Positions 1 to 9,875 of a stretch of 64,000 nt of DNA are shown one piece after another (position 1 is the stretch's first letter; each line of letters begins with the position of its first letter). The notes under the pieces were generated by a model that was given only the letters and a program-made list of their open reading frames with translations, searched no databases and was not told the origin of the DNA. The DNA is from Citrobacter koseri (lineage in GTDB: Bacteria; Pseudomonadota; Gammaproteobacteria; Enterobacterales; Enterobacteriaceae): NCBI GenBank assembly GCA_900446925.1, contig UAVY01000010.1:1-64000 (forward strand), given 5' to 3'. The position numbers were made by a program, and so were the translations under genes.

Positions 1-120
1 GGCGGAGGAGTACACCGAAATCGTGAAGGCAAAGACAATCAGCGTCAGCATTGCCTTATCCCCCAGCAGGCTGCGTAACTCTTTGATGCCGAGGTTATAA
101 ATATTGCGTAATCGGCGCAT
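1..120 (-). CDS. yhhJ: YhhJ, ABC-2 type permease (N-terminus only, cut by window edge)
   Basis: Only the first 40 codons are in the window. The start is the ATG whose complement lies at 118-120, and the reading begins [20 protein letters not shown] followed by a hydrophobic stretch, which matches the N-terminus of the inner-membrane ABC-2 permease YhhJ. The rbbA stop codon overlaps the start by one base (TGATG), so translation is probably coupled to the upstream rbbA gene. In E. coli the order yhiI-rbbA-yhhJ is the same. The exact substrate is not known; the family is an ABC-2 exporter membrane subunit. Confidence 0.85.
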   Translation of the reverse strand, partial: MRRLRNIYNLGIKELRSLLGDKAMLTLIVFAFTISVYSSA

Positions 121-2867
121 CACCCCTCCTGTTTTTTCAGCAGCAATACGCTCAGGCCAATCACCAGCGGAATGGCGATCGCCAACGGCACGAACAGCGG
201 CCAGAGATCCATCAGATCCAGCGCTTTCGAGAACGTACCGCGCGCGATCGTCAGAAAATGGCTGGTCGGGTAGATCTCGCCGATCCATCTCCCCGGCCCT
301 TCCAGCGACGCCACCGGGTCGATCATCCCGGAGAACTGGGTCGCCGGATCAGCGTAATGAATCGAGGTGCCGAAAATCGCGGCGATCTGGCTTTTCATAA
401 ACGTCGAAATCAGCAGCCCCATCCCGGTGGCGATGGTGACGTAAAGCAGCGCCGCCAGGGTGAGCGTCAGGAAGCTGCCCTTATGCGGCACGCCAAAAAC
501 AAACACCGACAGCGCACAGAGCAACAGGAAGTTCAGCATCCCCAGCGCGATGTACGGCAACTGTTTACCGAGTAAAAATTCGCTGCGGGTGGTCGGCGTC
601 ACATACAAGTTGATAATCGATCCCAGCTCTTTTTCACGCACCACGCTCAGGGCGCTGAGCATCGACGGATCATCATCAACAGCAGCGGAATCACCGCCGG
701 CACAATCGCTGGCAGGCTTTTCACATCCGGGTTGTAGCGATAGCGCGTTTCAATGGTCATCAGCCCGCCCTGGCTGCTGGCATTCGCTGACGGCTCGCTA
801 CATCCTGTAGCCAGCTCTGGTGCATCGCCTGTACGTATCCCCTTACCGTTTCCGCGCGACTGGGCATTGCGCCATCCACCCACACGCCAATCTGCACCGG
901 CGTGCCGCGGGCGATATCCCGTCCAAAATTGGGCGGAAGTTCTATCGCGACCGCCACCTCGCCAGAGCGCATACGCCGGTCAAGATCGTCATAGCTGGTG
1001 AGCGGCGGCTGCTCGATAAAATAGCGAGACCCCGCCAGGTTCAACGACCAGGCCTGGCTGCTGACGGTCCGATCGCGATCGAGCACGGCAAAGCGCAGGT
1101 TTTCCACATCCATGCTGATACCGTAGCCCATGATCAGCATCAAAATGACCGTCCCCAGCAAGGGCCAGCGTTGATCGTACCGGATCGCGGCGCAGCTCCA
1201 GCGCTTCACGGCGGCTGTAGCTAAACAGGCGTCGCAGACTAAAGCCCTGGCGCGGCGGTTTACTCGTTTTATGCGCGTCTGGCGCGTCCGCTGGCGGCAG
1301 CGGTGATACTGGCGCAGGCCCTGCGGCTTCCTGTAACCAGGAGATAAACGCCTCTTCAAGACTGGCAGCGCCCCGCCGCTCTACCAGCTCCTGCGGCGTG
1401 CCGCTGGCAAGCACCTTTCCGGCGTGCATCAGCGACATACGGTCACAGCGTTCCGCTTCGTTCATAAAGTGGGTGGAGATAAAAATGGTCACCTTATCCC
1501 GGCGCGACAGATCCACCATCAACTGCCAGAACATATCCCTGGCGACCGGGTCCACGCCGGAGGTCGGCTCATCCAGAATCAGCATTTCCGGGCGATGGAT
1601 CACCGCCACCGCCAGCGACAAGCGCTGGCGAATACCGAGCGGCAGCGCTTCCGGCAGCATATCTTCGACGTCAGAGAGCATAAAACGCTCGCTCATCTGC
1701 GCTACGCGCTGCGGAATCTCTGCGTCCGGGATGTGGAACAGGCGGGCATGTAGCTCCAGGTTTTGCCGCACGGTCAGCTCGCTGTAGAGTGAAAACGCCT
1801 GCGACATGTAACCCACCCGGCGGCGGGTTTCGATATCCTTCGGGTCAACCGACTGTCCGAACAGCCAGGCTTCCCCTTCACTGGCAGGCAGCAGCCCGGT
1901 GAGCATTTTCATGGTGGTGGACTTGCCGCAGCCGTTCGAGCCCAGAAAACCAAAAATCTCTCCGCGCGGGATGCGGAAATTGACGTGATCGACGGCGACG
2001 AAATTGCCAAACCGCATGGTCAGATCTTTCGCCTCAATGGCGATCTCTTCCTGCGTCGCATCATAAGGCGGGATAACAACGGGTTTGTGCGCCTGGCGCT
2101 GCGCCTCTGGCAACAGGGCGATAAACGCCTGCTCCAGCGTGGCGCTGCCGGTTTTGTCCCGCAGTTCTTGCGCACTGCCCGTCGCCATCACTTCACCTGC
2201 GTTCATCGCCACCAGCCAGTCGAAACGCTCGGCTTCTTCCATATAGGCCGTGGCGACCAGCACGCTCATGTTAGTCTGCCGCTGACGAATGCTGTCGATC
2301 AACGCCCAGAACTGGGCGCGGGAAAGCGGGTCAACCCCGGTGGTAGGCTCGTCAAGAATCAGCAGTTCCGGGTCATGGATCAGCGCGCAGCACAGCCCCA
2401 GTTTTTGTTTCATGCCGCCCGAGAGCTTCCCCGCCGGGCGATCGCGAAACGGCGCCAGCCCGGTGCTGTTCAGCAGATCGGTAATTCGCGCTTCACGCTC
2501 CGCTTTATCATGCCCGAAGAGACGCGCGAAGAAATCGACGTTCTCATACACCGACAGCGTATGGTAGAGGTTCTTTCCCAGCCCCTGCGGCATCCAGGCT
2601 ATCCGTGGGCAGACATTGCGGCGGTGCGTCGCGTCGCGCATGTCGCCGCCCAGCACCCGCACATTGCCCTGCTCGATAACGCGCGCGCCGGAGATAAGCG
2701 ACAGCAGGCTCGACTTACCGACGCCATCCGGGCCAATCAGCCCCACCATACAGCGAGCAGGGATATCCAGCGTGATGTTGTTCAGCGCCACCGTTGCCCC
2801 CGTAATGCTGACTCACGCCGTCAAGGTGCGCCACGGGAGGAATGGGAAGACGCGCCAGGTTCGTCAT
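120..2867 (-). CDS. rbbA: RbbA, ribosome-associated ATPase / ABC transporter fusion (frame broken by indels)
   Basis: About 911 residues expected, as in E. coli RbbA. The order is two ABC ATPase domains and then an ABC-2 membrane domain. Visible motifs are Walker [10 protein letters not shown] and GSNGCGKST, signature LSGGMKQ, and Walker [13 protein letters not shown] and [11 protein letters not shown]; the C-terminal 180 residues are polytopic. RbbA binds ribosomes and stimulates elongation-linked ATPase activity. The true start is the ATG at 2867 (MTNLARLP), overlapping the yhiI stop as ATGA. The frame is broken near 2797-2801 (G5 run), 1160, 785 and 665, with a compensated pair near 345-360. 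Each break is one base and the next frame continues the conserved RbbA sequence, so sequencing error is more likely than a pseudogene. Confidence 0.9.
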
Positions 2868-3933
2868 TGCGGTAGCCTCACCGCCAGATCGTCAGGCCAG
2901 GGACGCTGTTCATCCAGCCGCACCCATGCCATACCCGGCAAACCGGTTTTAACGTATTCCAGATGCTGCTGTAACAGCGCTGGCGGGATACGCGCCTTCA
3001 CGCGGAACATCAGCTTCAGCCGTTCATCGCTGGTTTCGACGGTTTTCGGCGTGAACTGCGCGACGCTGGCGACAAAACTGATGGTAGCCGGAATGCGCAG
3101 GCTGGGCGCGGCATCCAGCACCAGGCGCGCTTCCCCGCCAATTTTCAGCAGGCCGGCCTGCTCGGTCGGCAGGAAGAAGGTCATGTAGACATCGCTGAGA
3201 TCGACCATATTCAGCACCCGGCCGCCCGCAGACAGCACCTCTCCCGGTTCGGCAACGCGGTACTGGACGCGGCCATCTCGCGGCGCTTTTAATTCACTGT
3301 CATCGATGTCCGCCACAATGCGTCGTTCGGTAGCCTGCGCCGCGTCTACGCGGGTCTGCGCCTGAATAATGCTGGTGCGGGCCGCTTCAATCGCCGCTTT
3401 CGTCGCAGAGACCTGGGCTTTGGCGGATTCCAGCGCGGCGCGAGCGCTTTCGGCAGCGGCGCGATCGTCATCCAGCTGTTGAGCGGAAACCGCACCGCGC
3501 TGCGACAGCGAGCGGGAACGCACATGACGTTTGGAGACCGAATCCAGCTCGGCTTCACGCTGCTTCACCACCGACTGGGCGGCGCGCGTTTCGCTCTGGC
3601 GTTGCTCCAGCAGGGCGCGCGCGGCGGCAAACCGCGCTTTCAGCCTCTTTGATTTGCGCGATGGCTTCCAGCCGCTGTTCCTGCAACACGCGGGTGTCCA
3701 TCTTCGCCAGCACCTCGCCCTGGCGCACAAACTGCCCTTCCGACACCAGAATGGTGTCAATTCGACCGGCGATTTTGGTGGCAATATCGACTTCTGTTGC
3801 CTCAATTCTGCCGTTGCTGGCGGGCAAAGCCATCCGGTACGCCAGCAGGACGTAGCATCCACCACGCTACGGCTGCTATTGCCACCAGGATGCCAACACT
3901 CCACCACACCAGATGACGCTTTATTTTGTCCAT
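2864..3933 (-). CDS. yhiI: YhiI, HlyD-type membrane fusion protein (frame broken by indels)
   Basis: Periplasmic adaptor of the HlyD/EmrA class, about 355 residues. It has an N-terminal signal anchor ([11 protein letters not shown] then a hydrophobic run), a biotinyl-lipoyl half ([20 protein letters not shown]), a long alpha-helical hairpin rich in Ala, Gln and Glu, and a second lipoyl half ([13 protein letters not shown]). The start chosen is the ATG at 3933. Two single-base insertions break the frame, near 3824 (C run in TTTGCCCGCC) and near 3630 (GTTT where GTT is expected). It is first in a yhiI-rbbA-yhhJ operon and probably links the ABC-2 permease to an outer-membrane channel; the cargo is unknown. 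Confidence 0.9.
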
Positions 3934-4329
3934 ATCCGACCCGCCGTGATCCCTGTTAGCCAACAATGCGTGTCACAACACCCCCCGAACACATGTTCAG
4001 CGGGATATTCCATCCGGGATAAGAAGGAAAAAAAGAAAATGGCCAGACGGCATGCAGGCGTCAGCGCGGCGCTCGCCGTAAAGGAAAGTGAATGACGGAA
4101 ATGCTCGAAAAACGGGTACTAATGTTGTCATCATCAGCGTTCCTGGCCGTAAATGAAACACGCATACTCATATGTACTATCAATGAAATACTAACACCAA
4201 TACCCGTGATGTCTATTCACTTCATTCTTTAATGGGTTTCGCTGGCTTTTATTGGCAGAGAGACGATGTGGTATATCAACCGTTGATAAACCATCTAAAT
4301 TATAAACATTGTGAATGGTTAACATTCTC
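3934..4329. other. Intergenic region between divergent yhiI and the mgtE leader
   Basis: About 400 bases without a credible gene. The small open frames here have no homology that I recognise. The right end carries AT-rich sequence that should hold the mgtE promoter; the left end should hold the yhiI promoter. I see no REP element here, unlike most other gaps in the window. Confidence 0.5.
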
Positions 4330-4335
4330 TATACT
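4309..4335 (+). promoter_or_regulatory. Candidate sigma-70 promoter of the mgtE leader
   Basis: TTGTGA at 4309-4314 and TATACT at 4330-4335 with a 15-base spacer. This places a transcription start near 4342, just before the conserved part of the M-box. The spacer is short, so the -35 assignment is uncertain. Confidence 0.4.
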
Positions 4336-4351
4336 GGCGGCTCATTTTATC

Positions 4352-4524
4352 GATCTCGTTATGGCGAGGCTCCTGCACAAATATAAGTTACCGCCCTGCT
4401 GGTATCGAGAGAGACCACTCAGGGAAATACAGGCATCCATCGAATCAAGGTGTTGCCAAGGTAACTTCTGACGATATCACTATCGGGCAGATACGTTGTG
4501 CAGTGCTAAAACCAGGACGTAGGG
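4352..4524 (+). ncRNA. M-box (ykoK leader) magnesium riboswitch
   Basis: The leader of the downstream MgtE-type gene contains the strongly conserved M-box segments: GAGGCTCCT at 4366-4374, CAGGCATCCATCGAATCAAG with GGTGTTGCCAAGGTAACTTC in the middle (about 4431-4470), and CAGTGCTAAAACCAGGACG at the 3' end (4501-4519). M-box aptamers bind several Mg2+ ions and shut off downstream Mg2+ transporter genes when the ion is abundant. Identification rests on the match to the remembered consensus and on the transporter directly downstream; both are strong. Confidence 0.88.
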
Positions 4525-4554
4525 ATCTGCCTGTGCTCATCCTGTCTTGTTCGC

Positions 4555-4577
4555 CCCTATGAGAGCTTTTTATAGGG
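4555..4577 (+). promoter_or_regulatory. RBS-sequestering hairpin, probable riboswitch expression platform
   Basis: CCCTAT at 4555-4560 can pair with ATAGGG at 4572-4577, and the second arm is the Shine-Dalgarno sequence for the ATG at 4588. An alternative partner, TAGGG at 4520-4524 at the 3' edge of the M-box, can pair with the same CCCTA. This suggests Mg2+-dependent control of translation initiation. No U-tract follows the hairpin, so it is not a typical intrinsic terminator. Inference from sequence pairing only. Confidence 0.5.
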
Positions 4578-4587
4578 AATTACATCA

Positions 4588-5602
4588 ATGTCATCCATCC
4601 ACGTTTGCAACGCACATCACCCCGGCTCCGGCTTTTGACGGCGATGCTATCGCGCAATATATGCGTACCGATTTTATTACGCTGCCGGATCATCTCAGCG
4701 TTCATGAGGCGCGTGAATTCTTTGTGTCGCAACTCACCTCAGATGATATTCCCGGCCAGGTGTTTGTGGTTGCGGAAAAACAGCTGCGCGGGGTTTTATC
4801 CATCAAGAAACTTTTGCAGGCAAGCGACACGGCGCAATCTATCCGCGCCTTAATGGACAGTTGCCTGTTTCGCGTCAAACCCGACGACGAACGTCCACAC
4901 ATCATTGCCGAGCTGACCGAACGCCAGCTCGATCTGGTGCCGGTCGTCGATAAAGGCGAGCTGGTCGGCTGCCTGATGGAAAAAGAGATTGCCCATCTTC
5001 TGGAAGATGACGTCACTGAAGACGTGCAGCGCCAGGGGGCGACGCTGCCGCTGGAGAAACCGTATCTGGACATCAGCCCGTGGACGCTGTGGAAGAAACG
5101 TTCTGTGTGGCTACTGCTGCTGTTTGTGGCGGAAGCCTATACCAGTAGCGTACTGCAACATTTCGAAGAGGCGCTGGAGTCAGCGATTGCGCTGGCCTTC
5201 TTCATCCCCCTGCTGATTGGCACCGGCGGCAACAGCGGCACACAAATAACCTCTACGCTGGTGCGCGCAATGGCACTGGGCGAAGTGCGGCTGCGCGACA
5301 TGGGGCGGGTCATTCGCAAAGAGGCATCGACCTCGCTGCTGATCGCCATAACGCTAGGCCTGGCGGGTTGTCTGCGCGCCTGGATGATGGGTATCGGCGT
5401 GGAAATCACGCTGATCGTCAGCCTGACGCTGGTATGCATTACGCTGTGGAGCGCGGTGGTGTCATCAGTGATCCCGATGATGCTCAAGCGCATCGGCATC
5501 GACCCTGCGGTGGTCTCCGCGCCGTTTATCGCCACGCTGATCGACGGCACCGGACTGATTATCTACTTTAAAATCGCCCAGTATTTTCTTGGCCTGAACT
5601 GA
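4588..5602 (+). CDS. mgtE: Short MgtE-type Mg2+ transporter (CBS pair plus membrane domain)
   Basis: About 337 residues against roughly 450 for classical MgtE; the N-terminal cytosolic N domain is missing. Residues about 25-150 form a CBS-domain pair (MRTDFITLPDHLSV, ALMDSCLFRVKPDD). The C-terminal half has about five membrane segments with the MgtE signature IGTGGNSGTQ and the ion-pathway stretch SAPFIATLIDGTG. I choose ATG 4588 (MSSIHV) because it has AGGGAA at an 8-9 base spacing; it needs one base removed near 4602-4604 (GTTT for GTT) to join the main frame. Without that correction only upstream starts (TTG 4547, ATG 4559), which lie inside the regulatory hairpin, are open. The gene sits behind an M-box, which supports Mg2+ import as its role. 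Confidence 0.88.
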
Positions 5603-5609
5603 CAACTGC

Positions 5610-5632
5610 GCCCGACCGCTCTCTGGTCGGGC
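5610..5632. terminator. Bidirectional hairpin between convergent mgtE and yhiN
   Basis: GCCCGACC (5610-5617) pairs with GGTCGGGC (5625-5632) around a 7-base loop. Flanking A/T runs are short, so termination strength is uncertain, but the position between two convergent genes fits. Confidence 0.55.
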
Positions 5633-5639
5633 AAACCCG

Positions 5640-6833
5640 TTATCCTTCGCTCAGCGCCTGCGCGCATGCCCACGCGCTCGACCAGGCCCACTGGAAGTTG
5701 TAGCCCCCCAGCCAACCGGTGACATCCATCACCTCACCGATAAAATAAAGCCCCGGCACTTTTCGGGCCTCCATCGTGCGCGAAGAAAGTTCATCGGTGT
5801 TCACGCCGCCAAGCGTCACTTCCGCCGTGCGATAGCCTTCCGTACCGTTAGGCTGTACGCGCCATTCGGTCAGCGTTTCAATCAGCGCCTGCTGCTCGCG
5901 TGCGTTCAACTGTTTCAGGGAAACATCCGGGATTTGCCCAAGCTGCTGTAAACATTCCACCAGGCGCTTCGGCAACTGCATCGCCAGCGTATTTTTCAGG
6001 CTTTGATTCGGGTGCGCGCAACGTTGTTCATTGAGGAAATCATCAGGATCGACCTCCGGCAGCAAATTGATGCTGACAAATTCGCCAGGCTGCCAGAAAC
6101 TCGAAATCTGTAAAACCGCCGGGCCTGACAGCCCACGGTGGGTAAAGAGCAGATTTTCACGGAATACCGTACCGTCCTGCGCCGCGATCACCGCAGGCAC
6201 CGAAACGCCGGATAACACCTGAAGCTGCTCCAGCAGCGGTTTATGCAACGTGAAGGGCACCAGCCCGGCGCGGGTCGGCAGGACGTCCAGACCAAACTGT
6301 TCGGCAATTTTATAACCCAATGGCGACGCGCCCAGACCCGGCATGGAGAGACCGCCCGTGGCGATCACCACTTTTTTCGCTGCGACCGTCATGCCGTTCA
6401 GTTCCAGGGTAAACCCTTCGTCATCACTCGCAATGCTGAGCACTTCACTGCGCAGGCGCATCGTCACGTTGCCCTTTGCGCATTCCGCCACCAGCATATC
6501 GACAATTTGCTGCGCAGAGTCGTCGCAGAACAGCTGGCCGAGCGTCTTTTCATGCCAGGCGATGCCGTGTTTGCCCACCAGATCGATAAAGTCCCACTGG
6601 GTGTAACGCGCCAGCGCCGATTTGCAGAAATGGGGGTTCTGGCTCAGATAGGCAGCAGGTTCGACATACAGATTCGTGAAGTTGCAGCGCCCGCCGCCGG
6701 ACATCAGGATCTTACGCCCCGGTTTTTTACCATTATCGATGAGCAGCACGCGGCGCCCCGCCTGACCGGCCTGCGCCGCACAGAACATACCCGCCGCGCC
6801 AGCGCCTATAATAACGGCATCAAACCTTTCCAC
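5640..6833 (-). CDS. yhiN: YhiN, HI0933-family FAD/NAD(P)-binding oxidoreductase
   Basis: 397 residues. The N-terminal dinucleotide-binding motif is GAGAAGMFCAAQAG (residues about 8-21), followed by KPGRKILMSGGGRCNFTN, typical of the HI0933/YhiN family. The C-terminus has the family GEVMDVTGWLGGYNFQWAW block. The start chosen is GTG at 6833 (MERFDAV), preceded by GAGAGGA at a proper distance; a longer frame to 6899 would add residues absent from E. coli YhiN. No biochemical role is established. Intact reading frame. Confidence 0.9.
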   Translation of the reverse strand: MERFDAVIIGAGAAGMFCAAQAGQAGRRVLLIDNGKKPGRKILMSGGGRCNFTNLYVEPAAYLSQNPHFCKSALARYTQWDFIDLVGKHGIAWHEKTLGQLFCDDSAQQIVDMLVAECAKGNVTMRLRSEVLSIASDDEGFTLELNGMTVAAKKVVIATGGLSMPGLGASPLGYKIAEQFGLDVLPTRAGLVPFTLHKPLLEQLQVLSGVSVPAVIAAQDGTVFRENLLFTHRGLSGPAVLQISSFWQPGEFVSINLLPEVDPDDFLNEQRCAHPNQSLKNTLAMQLPKRLVECLQQLGQIPDVSLKQLNAREQQALIETLTEWRVQPNGTEGYRTAEVTLGGVNTDELSSRTMEARKVPGLYFIGEVMDVTGWLGGYNFQWAWSSAWACAQALSEG

Positions 6834-7037
6834 TTTGCGATCCTCTCTGAAAACAGGGCGTGAATTGTAAAGATTCCTCAGTGGTCGCACCAGCGCCAAA
6901 ATCGATGGATATGAGTATTTAATTGAATTCTATAAGATAATTCTTTAGTGGCATGACATTAAGCAGGCGTTATATCAAAAAAAGTCTATATTTCACTTTG
7001 CCCGCGCCGCGAAAGTCACTGATAATGCGCCGCGTTC

Positions 7038-7190
7038 ATGTCCTCAAAATGGCGTAACGTCCTATGCTACATTTGTTTGCTGGCCTGGATTTACATACCG
7101 GGCTTTTATTATTGCTTGCTCTGGCTTTTGTGCTGTTCTACGAAGCGATTAACGGCTTCCATGATACAGCCAACGCAGTGGCAACCGTGA
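7038..7190 (+). other. Possible upstream ORF overlapping the pitA start
   Basis: An ATG at 7038 opens a 50-codon frame ([17 protein letters not shown]...) that ends at 7190, inside pitA, in another frame. It has no clear Shine-Dalgarno sequence. It may be chance; it is listed because the frame spans the pitA initiation site and could affect it. Confidence 0.15.
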
Positions 7191-8560
7191 TTTATACCCG
7201 TGCGATGCGTTCGCAACTGGCGGTTGTTATGGCTGCGGTCTTTAACTTCTTTGGCGTTCTACTGGGCGGTCTGAGTGTAGCCTATGCCATCGTGCATATG
7301 TTGCCTACGGATTTGCTGCTTAACATGGGTTCCGCACATGGCCTCGCTATGGTGTTCTCTATGTTGCTGGCGGCCATTATCTGGAACCTCGGTACATGGT
7401 ACTTTGGTCTGCCTGCCTCCAGTTCCCATACGCTGATTGGCGCCATCATTGGTATCGGTTTAACCAATGCAATGATGACCGGCACTTCAGTGGTGGATGC
7501 GCTAAATATACCTAAAGTTATCAATATCTTTGGGTCATTGATTGTATCCCCTATCGTAGGTCTGGTGTTTGCTGGCGGTCTGATCTTTTTGCTGCGTCGC
7601 TACTGGAGCGGCACTAAAAAGCGCGCGCGTATCCACCTGACCCCTGCTGAACGTGAAAAGAAAGACGGTAAGAAAAAGCCGCCATTCTGGACGCGTATCG
7701 CACTTATCCTCTCGGCTATCGGCGTGGCGTTCTCTCATGGCGCTAACGATGGTCAGAAAGGCATTGGTCTGGTCATGCTGGTTCTGATTGGCGTGGCGCC
7801 TGCGGGCTTCGTCGTCAATATGAACGCATCCGGCTATGAAATTACCCGTACCCGCGACGCCATCAACAACGTCGAAACGTACTTCCAGCAGCACCCTGAT
7901 CTGCTGAAAAAAGTCACCGGCGTGGATCAGTTGATTCCCGCACCGGAACCGGGCGCGACAGAACCCGCAGAGTTCCATTGCCACCCGGCGAATACCATCA
8001 ATGCGCTTGATCGCGCGAAAGGTATGCTGGCAAATCTGGAAAGCTACGACACGTTAAGCGTTGACCAGCGTAGCCAGCTGCGTCGCATTATGCTGTGCAT
8101 CTCCGACACGACCGATAAAGTCGTGAAGCTGCCTGGCGTAAGCAATGACGATCAGCGTCTGCTGAAAAAACTGAAAACCGATATGCTGAGCACCATTGAG
8201 TACGCGCCGATCTGGATCATCATGGCCGTCGCGCTGGCGCTGGGTATTGGCACCATGATCGGCTGGCGCCGCGTGGCGACCACCATCGGTGAGAAGATTG
8301 GTAAGAAAGGCATGACCTATGCGCAAGGGATGTCGGCGCAGATGACGGCCGCAGTCTCTATCGGTCTCGCCAGCTACACCGGTATGCCGGTATCCACCAC
8401 GCACGTCCTTTCTTCCTCCGTCGCGGGGACAATGGTTGTGGACGGTGGCGGTCTACAGCGCAAAACGGTCACCAGCATTCTGATGGCCTGGGTGTTTACC
8501 CTGCCAGCGGCGATTATTCTGTCCGGCGTGCTGTACTGGATCTCGCTGAAGATTATCTAA
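7064..8560 (+). CDS. pitA: PitA, low-affinity inorganic phosphate:H+ symporter
   Basis: 498 residues, very close to E. coli PitA (499). It is an inner-membrane PiT-family protein with about ten membrane segments; PiT signatures are [12 protein letters not shown] near the N-terminus and [12 protein letters not shown] in the centre, with a hydrophilic cytoplasmic loop of about 150 residues (about 240-390) before the final helices. It imports neutral metal-phosphate complexes, so it also admits divalent metals. Reading frame intact, start ATG 7064. A strong terminator follows at 8672. Confidence 0.97.
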   Translation: MLHLFAGLDLHTGLLLLLALAFVLFYEAINGFHDTANAVATVIYTRAMRSQLAVVMAAVFNFFGVLLGGLSVAYAIVHMLPTDLLLNMGSAHGLAMVFSMLLAAIIWNLGTWYFGLPASSSHTLIGAIIGIGLTNAMMTGTSVVDALNIPKVINIFGSLIVSPIVGLVFAGGLIFLLRRYWSGTKKRARIHLTPAEREKKDGKKKPPFWTRIALILSAIGVAFSHGANDGQKGIGLVMLVLIGVAPAGFVVNMNASGYEITRTRDAINNVETYFQQHPDLLKKVTGVDQLIPAPEPGATEPAEFHCHPANTINALDRAKGMLANLESYDTLSVDQRSQLRRIMLCISDTTDKVVKLPGVSNDDQRLLKKLKTDMLSTIEYAPIWIIMAVALALGIGTMIGWRRVATTIGEKIGKKGMTYAQGMSAQMTAAVSIGLASYTGMPVSTTHVLSSSVAGTMVVDGGGLQRKTVTSILMAWVFTLPAAIILSGVLYWISLKII

Positions 8561-8571
8561 GCGCGACCGTG

Positions 8572-8636
8572 CCGGATGGCGGCGATGCCTTATCCGGCCT
8601 ACAAAAACGCAGCACGTAGGCCTTAAAGCGACGCGC
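8572..8636. repeat. REP pair (BIME) downstream of pitA
   Basis: GCCGGATGGCGGCGATGCCT plus TTATCCGGCCTAC is a canonical REP, followed by an inverted, diverged copy (GTAGGCC ... CGCCATCAGGC). Located in the 3' untranslated region of pitA, as is usual for REPs. Confidence 0.85.
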
Positions 8637-8671
8637 CATCAGGCAAAGGAATGCAGAATCAACCGTATTGA

Positions 8672-8700
8672 GCGGGTCAGGAAACTGACCCGCTTTTTTT
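8672..8700 (+). terminator. Intrinsic terminator after pitA
   Basis: GCGGGTCAG-GAAA-CTGACCCGC followed by seven T. It is also usable in the other direction at the end of uspB, which stops at 8703. Confidence 0.9.
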
Positions 8701-8702
8701 GC

Positions 8703-9038
8703 TCAGTGCCAAATCAACAGCGCAACCATACTGATCAGCACCAGACCGCATAATGCGCTGGTGAGGATGAACTGGCCGCGAACGCGTTCACAACGGCGGA
8801 TGAATTCATCATCGTGGTGATCGCGATAACGTTGCGCGTAGATATACCACACCAGACGCATCTGTTTGTTGGGTTGACCATGCGAGGTAAAGAAGCCACC
8901 TCCATCCACATATTGGTAGAGCAATGGATCGCAACCACGCAGTACCACTAACAGCGCGCGTAACGATGAGAAATAGCGCGCCATATTAACAATGCAAACG
9001 ACACATAAAGCCCAGAATAATGCGACGGTGCTTATCAT
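8703..9038 (-). CDS. uspB: UspB, universal stress protein B
   Basis: 111 residues, the same length as E. coli UspB. It has two predicted membrane helices, one at each end ([20 protein letters not shown] and the C-terminal [20 protein letters not shown]), around a charged centre with the [17 protein letters not shown] stretch. In E. coli it is RpoS-dependent and affects ethanol sensitivity in stationary phase; the mechanism is unknown. It is divergent from uspA. Intact frame, start ATG 9038. Confidence 0.95.
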
Positions 9039-9271
9039 ACCTCCTCCCCGGCGACCCGCCCACGGAGCTCCTCTCCGGGACTACCGCTCCCCCGATACTC
9101 AGCCAGACAGTTCAGTGAAAGAGTCCTGCTAAACCGTTCACGCCAGTGCCCTGCATCCGAACGGCTCTATTAAATAGTGTAGGAGATCAGTTAATTTTTT
9201 TGCCAGAAGGTTAACCGCTATCAATGCAATTAACTGAAAATTTTGTTTAACTGATTGGCAAGCAAGGCGGA
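9039..9271. other. Intergenic region between divergent uspB and uspA
   Basis: A GC-rich part next to uspB (9060-9160) passes into an AT-rich part (9170-9260). No gene seen. It should hold the stationary-phase promoter of uspB and upstream control sites of uspA. Confidence 0.5.
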
Positions 9272-9298
9272 TTGACGGATTATCCAGGTCGCTATAAT
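9272..9298 (+). promoter_or_regulatory. uspA sigma-70 promoter
   Basis: TTGACG at 9272-9277 and a perfect TATAAT at 9293-9298, with a 15-base spacer. The transcript would carry a leader of about 125 bases before the uspA ATG at 9430, which is preceded by AAGGAG. Confidence 0.65.
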
Positions 9299-9429
9299 GT
9301 AAGGATAGTCTTTACATTCACTTCTCGGCTGGGCTAGCCCCGCGCTGTAGTTCGCAGGACGCGGGTGACGCGGCGGCACAAGAAACGCTAGCTGGCTAGT
9401 CATCGACAACTTATGGAAGGAGTAACACT

Positions 9430-9864
9430 ATGGCTTACAAACACATTCTCATCGCGGTTGACCTTTCCCCGGAAAGTAAAGTTCTGGTAGAAAAAGCGGT
9501 TTCAATGGCGCGTCCTTACAACGCGAAAGTCTCTCTTATCCACGTTGATGTCAATTACTCTGACCTGTACACCGGCCTGATCGACGTGAATCTGGGCGAT
9601 ATGCAAAAACGCATCTCTGAAGAAACACACCATGCGCTGACCGAACTTTCCACCAATGCCGGTTATCCTATCACCGAAACCCTGAGCGGCAGCGGCGATC
9701 TGGGTCAGGTACTGGTTGACGCGATCAAAAAATACGATATGGATCTGGTCGTTTGCGGTCATCATCAGGACTTCTGGAGCAAACTGATGTCTTCAGCACG
9801 CCAGCTGATTAATACCGTGCATGTCGACATGCTGATTGTTCCGCTGCGCGACGAAGAAGAGTAA
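9430..9864 (+). CDS. uspA: UspA, universal stress protein A
   Basis: 144 residues, the same as E. coli UspA. It is a small cytoplasmic alpha/beta protein that forms dimers and becomes abundant on growth arrest and many stresses. It begins [20 protein letters not shown], typical of the family. The UspA subgroup does not keep the ATP-binding G-2X-G-9X-G(S/T) motif, and none is evident here. AAGGAG lies seven bases before the ATG. Intact frame, with a REP and a terminator downstream. Confidence 0.97.
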
Positions 9865-9875
9865 GTTCTGTTGTG

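Noticed and set aside
120..2867. rbbA as a pseudogene or as several separate ABC genes
   Set aside because: The fragments join to one full-length RbbA with one-base breaks in short runs and no other damage. The same pattern is present in many neighbouring genes, including ones under strong selection.
4232..4471. 79-codon open frame MGFAGFYWQRDDVV... as a leader peptide
   Set aside because: It runs through the M-box, whose conservation is at the RNA level; there is no good ribosome site and the frame is probably chance.
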